From an uncultured Bacteroidales bacterium (GTDB taxonomy: Bacteria > Bacteroidota > Bacteroidia > Bacteroidales > Bacteroidaceae), in NCBI GenBank assembly GCA_947367415.1, contig CANBEE010000055.1, positions 1 to 12,960 on the forward strand: 12,960 nt of DNA, written 5' to 3'. The notes below the pieces were generated by a model. The model saw only the letters and a list, made by a program, of their open reading frames with translations. It was not told the origin of the DNA and searched no databases. This document shows positions 7,416 through 12,960 of this stretch, piece by piece (within the stretch, counting starts at the first letter, position 1; each line of letters starts with the position of its first letter). Position numbers and translations under genes: made by a program.

Positions 7416-8129
7416 TTATGATACAATGGTTCTGTTGGTATTCAGTCGGTCGTAATGGATGGTACCGTCCTTTATATATACATTACGGATGGCATAATTG
7501 GCAATCTCCTGCTCGTGCGTGATGAGGATGATGGTGTTATCACCTTCACGGTGCAGTTCATCGAAGAGGCGCATAATCTCCACACCTGTCTTTGAGTCGA
7601 GCGCACCCGTAGGTTCATCGGCCAGCAAGATGCCCGGATTGGTCACCAAAGCACGGGCAATGGCAACACGCTGACGCTGACCACCCGAAAGCTCACTGGG
7701 CTTATGGTGCATACGGTCGGCCAATTTGACACGCTCGAGTGCACGTATGGCACGCTCACGACGCTCAGCAGCAGGTACTCCAGCATATGCCAAGGGGAGC
7801 TCCACATTCTGTACGGCATTGAGCTTGGGTAGCAGGTTGAAGTTCTGGAACACGAAACCAATCTCCTTATTGCGCATTGCCGAGAGGGCATCATCATCGA
7901 GCTTGCTCACATCAACTCCGCGGAACTTGTACTCTCCTGTCGAAGGAGTATCAAGACAGCCCAAGATATTCATAAAGGTACTCTTTCCCGAGCCTGAGGG
8001 TCCCATGATGCTCAAATACTCTCCGCGCTCAATCTTCAGATTGACATCTTGCAGCGCCATCACCACATTGTCGCCCATCTCATAGCGCTTGGTGATATTG
8101 TTTATCTCTATTAACAGCTTATCATTCAT
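7416..8129 (-). CDS. MacB/LolD-type ABC transporter ATP-binding protein
   Basis: A 237-residue cytoplasmic ABC ATPase that powers the partner permease. All nucleotide-binding motifs are intact: Walker A GPSGSGKST at residues 43-51, Q-loop Q95, signature LSGGQRQR at 147-154, Walker B ILLADEP at 167-173 with catalytic E172, D-loop GALD at 175-178, and H-loop H205. The sequence fits the MacB/LolD/FtsE subfamily (ALQDVNLKIERGEYLSIMGPSG, CLDTPSTGEYKF). Its ATG overlaps the end of the permease gene by 8 bases and the TolC-family gene follows 5 bases later, consistent with translational coupling. In E. coli MacB the ATPase and permease are one polypeptide; here they are separate genes, the common arrangement in Bacteroidota and Gram-positives. 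The substrate cannot be told from the ATPase. Confidence 0.97.
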   Translation of the reverse strand: MNDKLLIEINNITKRYEMGDNVVMALQDVNLKIERGEYLSIMGPSGSGKSTFMNILGCLDTPSTGEYKFRGVDVSKLDDDALSAMRNKEIGFVFQNFNLLPKLNAVQNVELPLAYAGVPAAERRERAIRALERVKLADRMHHKPSELSGGQRQRVAIARALVTNPGILLADEPTGALDSKTGVEIMRLFDELHREGDNTIILITHEQEIANYAIRNVYIKDGTIHYDRLNTNRTIVS

Positions 8130-9360
8130 AGCGTATAGAATCTACAGGTTTCAGATTGGCAGCATTCTTGGCAGGCAGGTAGCCGAATACAACACCCACC
8201 ACTACCGAGAAGGCAAAAGCTATCACGATACTATATAATCTAATATAGGTGCTCACATCGGTAAATACCGATACCAGGAGCGAGAGCGACACTCCAGCCA
8301 CCACACCGATGATACCACCGGCAATACTGATTACCACGGCCTCGGTGACAAACTGGGTCATGATGTCGCGTTTGCGTGCTCCGATAGCACGTCGGATACC
8401 AATCTCACGGGTACGCTCCATCACCGTAGCCAGCATAATGTTCATGATACCGATACCACCCACAAGGAGCGAAATGGCTGCGATGGCGCCGAGCAGGAAG
8501 TTATAGATCTGACGCTCCTTCTCCTCCTGCTTGAGCAGTTCGAGGGGGATTACGATGCCGTAGTCTTCATTGTTGAAATGATGACGCTTAACAATCTCAT
8601 TGACCAGCGTAGAGGTCTCCATCAGATGCTCTGAGTTTTCCACCTGAATGGTGAGCTGCTGTATCTCACTGTCAAGCGCATTGCCACGCGAGAAACGGTC
8701 GAGAAACATGGAGAGCGGCACATACACGTCGGTATTGAGGTCGCGGGCAGCCAATTCACCTACCGTCTCGGTAAACAGCGCCTTGGACTCCAGCACACCT
8801 ACTACCTCCAGCCATTGGTCCTCTATCTTGATCATCTTGCCGATGGGTTCCTCCTTCTGGAAGAGGGTGAAGGCAATGCCTGCTCCAAGCACGCACACCT
8901 TCTGCTTGCCATCGTAGTGTACATCACCGATAAACTCTCCCTCACTAATCTTATAGTTCAGGATGTCGTAGAACTCCGGGGTAACGCCAATCACCGAGGA
9001 CTTCACCGAGCGGTTGGTGTACTTGACATCGGCATTGATTTCTGCCTGAGCAGCAATACGGCTCACACCCGGTACAATTTCACGGATAACCTCGGCATCG
9101 TGCAGAGAGAGTCCGGGAGAGAACTTCGTGCGTACCTCCTCCAGCTCCTCATCGGTCATATCTTTCTCACGAACGATGATATTGTTCACACCCAAGTCCT
9201 GGTACTTGGCAATGGCTTCACGCTTGGCGCCCTCACCTATCGAGAGCATCGCAATCACCGATGCCACACCAAAGATGATACCGAGCATCGTCAAGAATGA
9301 GCGGAACTTATGGTCCGTCAGTCCTTGCCACGCAACTTTTATATTTTCGCTGTATTCCAT
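8122..9360 (-). CDS. MacB/FtsX-family ABC transporter permease
   Basis: A 412-residue permease of the MacB/FtsX (type VII ABC) family. It has one N-terminal membrane helix (about residues 21-42), a large periplasmic MacB_PCD domain (about 45-280), and three C-terminal helices (about 286-310, 340-363 and 375-398). The cytoplasmic coupling sequence MERTREIGIRRAIGA follows the second helix and is a hallmark of the family. It starts NIKVAWQGLTDHKFRSFLTMLGIIFG, the usual MacB beginning. MacB-type transporters do not carry substrate through the membrane: they act mechanically on periplasmic substrates and push them through the adaptor and TolC. The gene is preceded by 86 bases carrying a CTAG-rich repeat after the adaptor genes and overlaps the ATPase gene by 8 bases. 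Family is certain; the exported compound (for example a peptide, lipid or macrolide-like drug) is unknown. Confidence 0.96.
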   Translation of the reverse strand: MEYSENIKVAWQGLTDHKFRSFLTMLGIIFGVASVIAMLSIGEGAKREAIAKYQDLGVNNIIVREKDMTDEELEEVRTKFSPGLSLHDAEVIREIVPGVSRIAAQAEINADVKYTNRSVKSSVIGVTPEFYDILNYKISEGEFIGDVHYDGKQKVCVLGAGIAFTLFQKEEPIGKMIKIEDQWLEVVGVLESKALFTETVGELAARDLNTDVYVPLSMFLDRFSRGNALDSEIQQLTIQVENSEHLMETSTLVNEIVKRHHFNNEDYGIVIPLELLKQEEKERQIYNFLLGAIAAISLLVGGIGIMNIMLATVMERTREIGIRRAIGARKRDIMTQFVTEAVVISIAGGIIGVVAGVSLSLLVSVFTDVSTYIRLYSIVIAFAFSVVVGVVFGYLPAKNAANLKPVDSIRYE

Positions 9361-9378
9361 AGTGTTTTTCTTACTGTT

Positions 9379-9438
9379 GTCCTAGGTGCTCCTATGATTT
9401 CCTAGATAATCTAGAACTTCTAGGTTGTATTCTAGGAC
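9379..9438. repeat. CTAG-rich nested inverted repeat between adaptor and permease genes
   Basis: This 60-base element contains five CTAG tetramers (9382, 9402, 9411, 9420, 9432). The outer arms GTCCTAG (9379-9385) and CTAGGAC (9432-9438) are exact inverted repeats. Inside them CCTAGA (9401-9406) and TCTAGG (9419-9424) form another pair. Two 13-base odd palindromes (9402-9414 and 9411-9423) share one CTAG. CCTA also recurs at 9381, 9391 and 9401, giving a 10-base step. It fills most of the only real gap inside the exporter operon. It could fold in mRNA or as a DNA cruciform, or be a protein site. Function is unknown. Confidence 0.7.
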
Positions 9439-9446
9439 TCTGACTA

Positions 9447-10442
9447 TTATCCTACCTCTTCCAAATATTCGCAACTTACGGTCATGCCGGGTTTCAGGCG
9501 CTCATCCGACACCAAGAGGCGTACTTCAACGTCGAAGACCTTCTGGCGCGGCTTATTAGCATCACGCACATGACAGAAACGGCCAATGCGCGACACCTCA
9601 CCCTCGAACGAGACCTCGGGCAGTGCATCCAATCGCACCAGTACCTTAGTACCTACCTTGATACGCAGGAAGTCGGTTTCATTGATGCAAGTCTCTACCT
9701 TCATCCACGTAAGGTCGGGCACGTAGGCCATCGAGTTTCCACGCCACACCTCATCGCCCACCTGGAGCAGCTGACCAGAGCGCCAATTACGATGGATCTG
9801 GAAGATTCCCGGTATCTCCGAGCGTATAGTCAACTGAGGGATGATGTCGTAGGCATTCTGTATGTCCTTCTGTATCTGATTGACACGGATTTGCTGTATC
9901 TTCAGGTCGTTGGCATTGATGATTTCATTGAGTTCAAGCTTGCGCTTGGCAAGGTTGAGTGCAATGGTGGCCTGCTGGAACTCCAGCTCCTTAATCTTTT
10001 TGGTACGCTCCGACTCAAACTTAGCTGACTCGAGTGTCAATTTGCGCAGCTCATAGGTTGCCAGTTCCGACTTGATAGTCGACTCGACTTCGCTGTCGCG
10101 GTTTTCCTGATTCACCAGCATTGTTTCAAGTGTGGCAAGCTGCGATTCCAGGGTAGTCTCACGATCGACGATATACTTGGTCACGTCAGCAGGGTCGAGC
10201 TGGATGACCGAGTCGCCCGGCTGTATCACCTGTCCGTGTTCTGCGAGCCCAATGACACGCATGGAGCTCCATCGTCCGAATCGTGGCATCACGAAAGCCT
10301 TCGTACGCACTGCCGAGAGTTCGCCAGTCTCCACGATAGACGTACTCTTCAGCTCAGCAGCCTCATCGCCGCCAAACGCGCCACCCTTACACGCTACGAG
10401 CAGGGGCAGCAGCAACAGATATTTCGATATGCCTTTCATCAT
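9447..10442 (-). CDS. HlyD/MacA-type periplasmic adaptor lipoprotein (third adaptor, short form)
   Basis: A 331-residue membrane fusion protein. The signal MMKGISKYLLLLPLLVAC ends in a lipobox with C18. Then come a first lipoyl half (about 55-82, ending GDSVIQLDPADV), a long alpha-helical hairpin (about 85-205, rich in E, L, K and Q), a second lipoyl half (about 208-245, GIFQIHRNW..GQLLQVGDEVW), and a beta-barrel domain (about 247-325, with LKPGMTVSCEY near the end). It stops right after the barrel. The membrane-proximal domain present in the two upstream adaptors is missing, so it is about 70-80 residues shorter. The ATG overlaps the preceding stop by 4 bases (ATGA). The helical hairpin should reach toward TolC and the barrel toward the permease. 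No frameshift is visible that would explain the short form; the stop is followed directly by the CTAG-rich gap. Adaptor role is firm, specific role is not. Confidence 0.92.
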   Translation of the reverse strand: MMKGISKYLLLLPLLVACKGGAFGGDEAAELKSTSIVETGELSAVRTKAFVMPRFGRWSSMRVIGLAEHGQVIQPGDSVIQLDPADVTKYIVDRETTLESQLATLETMLVNQENRDSEVESTIKSELATYELRKLTLESAKFESERTKKIKELEFQQATIALNLAKRKLELNEIINANDLKIQQIRVNQIQKDIQNAYDIIPQLTIRSEIPGIFQIHRNWRSGQLLQVGDEVWRGNSMAYVPDLTWMKVETCINETDFLRIKVGTKVLVRLDALPEVSFEGEVSRIGRFCHVRDANKPRQKVFDVEVRLLVSDERLKPGMTVSCEYLEEVG

Positions 10443-11677
10443 TTCTTCTCCTCATTTTCTTTCTGGTCCATCAACGTCGGGTCAACGAGAGCTACTACGT
10501 CGCCCTCCTGGAGTCCCGATTCTATGATGACATAATCCGAATTGGTTGCACCAGTCTGTACGAGCACCTTGTCGTATCCGCCGACGCTCTTCTTATACAC
10601 GTAGCTCTTGTCGCCCTCGACATGCAGGGCCTCCAGGGGCACATAGCATACGTTGGGGATTTCGTCCACGATGATGCGGCAGCTCACGGTGAGTCCAGGG
10701 AGAAGGTTCTTGTTTGCTTGGTCGATGACAATCTCCACGGGGAACACCTTGATTTTTGAGCGGTTATCCTTGTTCTGTGCCAAATTGGCAACGGTAGTCA
10801 CCGTACCGGTAAAGATGCTGTCGGAGAAGGCATCGGGGCGAATCTGCACCTTGAGTCCCTTGGTCACCTGTGAGATGTCCACCTCATTGATATTCACCTT
10901 GGCCTTGAGCTTCGAGAGGTCGGGCAGCTGTATGAGCTGCTGCTGCGACCAGCATTGGTCGCCAGCCTGGTACTTCGAGCTGGTGCTGTGGTTGCGTGTC
11001 ACGATGGCTATACCGGGCGAGGGGGCTATGACAAACAGCTTGTCGAGTGTGCGGTGAGCCTCCTCGAGTCGCTCCTCGTCCTCGCGTATGGAGAGGCGTT
11101 TTTTCTTCAGTTCCTCGGCTTGTATTCGGCGGCGGTTCTCAATCTGCTCCTTTGCACGGGCAAGTGAGATGTCGGCCTTCTCCAAGTTGAGCTGTATCTC
11201 GCGCTTCTTGATTTCGCTCTCGTGCGAAGCCGACTCAAGCTGCATGCGCGATATCTCATGTGTGATGCGTGTCACCTCATAGTCGGCGGTGAGCTCCTCC
11301 ATCTGCAGCTCGTGCTGTGCGAGCATCTTTTCCAGCTCGGCATTGCTCACCACGAGGCGGTCTTCGTAGTCGAGGATTGACTTGCGCACCTCAGCAGGGT
11401 CGAAAGCTATGATGGTATCGCCAGCCTGCACCTCATCGCCGTCGGTGACGATGTTGGATATCTTGAGGTTTCCGAATCGCCATGGAATATTGGGCGAAGC
11501 GATGTTGATGGAGTTGACTGCCTCAATCTCACCCTCTTCATATATATCAATATAGAAGACACCTTTAGTCACTTTTGCTTCGGGTATTTGCGTTTCGGCC
11601 TTCTTGCCGCACGATACGGCAAGTGCTCCCATGCAGCAGAGCATGGCGGCAAGTCCCTTAATTCTGTAGTTCGTCAT
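10439..11677 (-). CDS. HlyD/MacA-type periplasmic adaptor lipoprotein (second adaptor)
   Basis: A 412-residue membrane fusion protein that should bridge the inner-membrane permease and the TolC-type duct. The signal sequence ends in AVSC with lipidated C23. The order of domains is the first lipoyl half (about 55-95, GDEVQAGDTIIAFDPAEV), a long helical hairpin (about 99-218, heptad-like with many E, K, L and R), the second lipoyl half (about 220-255, APSPGIAIVTRN..GDQCW), the beta-barrel (about 258-340, LLPGLTVSCRI), and a membrane-proximal domain (about 342-400, VCYVPLEALHVEGDKSYVYK, then GLQEGDVVAL). This is the fullest match to a MacA-like adaptor of the three. The gene overlaps its upstream neighbour by 4 bases and its downstream neighbour by 4 bases, so translation is probably coupled. 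The C-terminal tail is charged (DQKENEEKK). Confidence 0.94.
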   Translation of the reverse strand: MTNYRIKGLAAMLCCMGALAVSCGKKAETQIPEAKVTKGVFYIDIYEEGEIEAVNSINIASPNIPWRFGNLKISNIVTDGDEVQAGDTIIAFDPAEVRKSILDYEDRLVVSNAELEKMLAQHELQMEELTADYEVTRITHEISRMQLESASHESEIKKREIQLNLEKADISLARAKEQIENRRRIQAEELKKKRLSIREDEERLEEAHRTLDKLFVIAPSPGIAIVTRNHSTSSKYQAGDQCWSQQQLIQLPDLSKLKAKVNINEVDISQVTKGLKVQIRPDAFSDSIFTGTVTTVANLAQNKDNRSKIKVFPVEIVIDQANKNLLPGLTVSCRIIVDEIPNVCYVPLEALHVEGDKSYVYKKSVGGYDKVLVQTGATNSDYVIIESGLQEGDVVALVDPTLMDQKENEEKK

Positions 11678-12888
11678 AAGATATGCTTATCGTCTGGTTT
11701 TATCAATGTTATCTGTTCTCCTTCGCTTATGCCCTCGGCGATGACCGAGCTGCGTGGTGTCGATATGGAGAGTTTCACTTCGCGCTCCTCATACTTGCGT
11801 CCCTTGCGCACATACACCACATCCACCGAGTCGCGCTTGTAGACGCATACGGTGGGCACCACCAAGGTGTCGGGCACATGCTGCAGGAATATGCGGCAGT
11901 TGACGCTGAGTCCCGGGTCGAGCGGTTGCAGGAGCGAGTCTACCGTTGCTTCCACCTCGAAGGTCTTCACCTCGGAGCCCTCGGTGCGCTTCAGTCCCAT
12001 GGGGGATAGTCTGGTGACGCGTCCCCAAGCACGGTTGGCGGGCATGGCATCGAAGGTGTATTCCACCGAGTCGCCTACCTCGATGCGCTTGTACTCGGTC
12101 TCCTGTGCATAGATGAGCACCTTCATGCTGTCCATCGTGGGCATGGTCACCACGGCGCGTCCGTTCCAGATGTTATCGCCCACGAGCCATGTCTGGCTGC
12201 TCCAGGGCCATCGGCGTGCACGAATGGCAAGTCCATCCTTCGGAGCCAGGATTACGAGCGACTGCAGCAGCTCACGCTGGCTTTCGACACGTCGCTCTAT
12301 CTGTGATATCTGGCTTTGAATCTTCTTAATGTCAGCCTGCTGTATGATTTTCTGCTTGTCGACCTGCTTGTAGAGGCGTTCGCGCCGTATGGCCGACTGC
12401 TCCATCTGCAGCTCCTTGATGCGGCGCTCCGTAGGGCTCAGGTAGAGAAGCTGCACCGAGTCGAGTCCGGCAATCTGTGTCTCGGCCTCGTTGGTCCTCA
12501 CCTGCGCTTCGAGCAACGCCAGCTCCAGCTGTGCATTGGCTTTGGCGGCCTCGAGGTCGGCATAGCTGTTTTCGAGATTGACCAGCCAGTTGTCATAGCG
12601 TTCCTCGATGCTCATGTCCTCGATGATGCAGAGCGTGTCGCCCTGCTTCACCATCGTACCGCTCTCGACGAGGTATTCGATGCTGCCATCCACATCGGGC
12701 GGACAGGTGAATGTGAGCGAGCCCAGCGACTCGGTGAATCCCTCGACGCGCAACACATCGTCAAACGTGCCACGCTCCACGGTATATAGCGTAAGGTCTT
12801 CCCCACCCTTTGCTGAGCAGGAGACAAGAAAAATACCCATCAAAGCTGTCACGGCCGACAGCACAATCTTTTTACGACCACCAAACAT
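11674..12888 (-). CDS. HlyD/MacA-type periplasmic adaptor lipoprotein (first adaptor)
   Basis: A 404-residue membrane fusion protein, the first gene of the exporter operon in this window. The signal ends in LVSC with lipidated C24. The lipoyl half (about 55-92, ESGTMVKQGDTLCIIED) lacks the DPA[DE]V motif found in the other two adaptors. A helical hairpin spans about 95-212. The second lipoyl half (about 214-250, APKDGLAIRARRWPW..VGDNIWNGR) is tryptophan-rich. A beta-barrel follows (about 253-335, LDPGLSVNCRI), then a membrane-proximal domain (about 338-400, TLVVPTVCVYKRDSVDVVYV). The gene is about 60% G+C in the lines I counted, well above the TPR gene. The next adaptor gene overlaps it by 4 bases. 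Only 72 bases lie upstream, so whether further operon genes precede it cannot be seen. Its divergence from the other two suggests a distinct position or partner rather than a recent duplicate. Confidence 0.93.
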   Translation of the reverse strand: MFGGRKKIVLSAVTALMGIFLVSCSAKGGEDLTLYTVERGTFDDVLRVEGFTESLGSLTFTCPPDVDGSIEYLVESGTMVKQGDTLCIIEDMSIEERYDNWLVNLENSYADLEAAKANAQLELALLEAQVRTNEAETQIAGLDSVQLLYLSPTERRIKELQMEQSAIRRERLYKQVDKQKIIQQADIKKIQSQISQIERRVESQRELLQSLVILAPKDGLAIRARRWPWSSQTWLVGDNIWNGRAVVTMPTMDSMKVLIYAQETEYKRIEVGDSVEYTFDAMPANRAWGRVTRLSPMGLKRTEGSEVKTFEVEATVDSLLQPLDPGLSVNCRIFLQHVPDTLVVPTVCVYKRDSVDVVYVRKGRKYEEREVKLSISTPRSSVIAEGISEGEQITLIKPDDKHIL

Positions 12889-12931
12889 TAGCGGGAATAG
12901 CCAAAAAACATTAAAAATTTATATATGAGCG

Positions 12932-12939
12932 CGAAAATA
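12932..12939 (-). promoter_or_regulatory. Possible -7 promoter box for the exporter operon
   Basis: Minus-strand TATTTTCG matches TAnnTTTG at all but one position, 43 bases upstream of the first adaptor ATG. The matching -33 element would fall at or just beyond the window edge, so it cannot be tested here. The stretch 12889-12960 is A+T-rich and holds no other coding signal. Confidence 0.3.
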
Positions 12940-12960
12940 CGACATTTATTCCAATTATTC

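Noticed and set aside
8815..9300. 161-residue plus-strand open frame opposite the permease gene
   Set aside because: It is antisense to the MacB-type permease, has no domain or plausible upstream signals, and the permease is complete and intact.

Overview
This window comes from a member of the Bacteroidota, most likely order Bacteroidales (Prevotella/Bacteroides-like). The reasons are a good match to the Bacteroidota sigma factor promoter (TTG, 20-bp spacer, TAnnTTTG at 5863-5893), the lack of strong Shine-Dalgarno sequences, the rseC-rnfB-rnfC gene order, and the protein sequences. Genus assignment is a guess. All eleven protein genes lie on the minus strand, so transcription runs from high to low coordinates. 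There is no rRNA, tRNA, CRISPR array or insertion sequence that I can see, and no gene-free stretch longer than about 190 bases.

Layout in the direction of transcription. (1) 12888 to 5917 is a six-gene transport operon: three tandem HlyD/MacA-type periplasmic adaptor lipoproteins joined by 4-base ATGA overlaps, an 86-base gap holding a CTAG-rich nested inverted repeat, a MacB-type permease, its ATPase, and a TolC-type outer membrane factor. Together these supply every layer of a tripartite exporter, with the unusual point of three different adaptors. (2) 5826-5341 is a single SPOR-domain lipoprotein gene with its own promoter and a clear intrinsic terminator. (3) 5155-2061 holds ruvX, def (peptide deformylase) and a large secreted TPR-repeat protein, ending in a second intrinsic terminator. 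(4) 1855 to the window edge is the start of the Rnf operon: rseC, rnfB and the first 167 codons of rnfC. This encodes part of the ion-translocating ferredoxin:NAD+ oxidoreductase.

Most of the window is ordinary housekeeping content. The parts that deserve a second look are the three-adaptor exporter, the short adaptor that lacks the C-terminal membrane-proximal domain, the CTAG-rich element between adaptor and permease genes, and a marked base-composition difference between the first adaptor genes and the rest. The substrate of the exporter cannot be read from the sequence.
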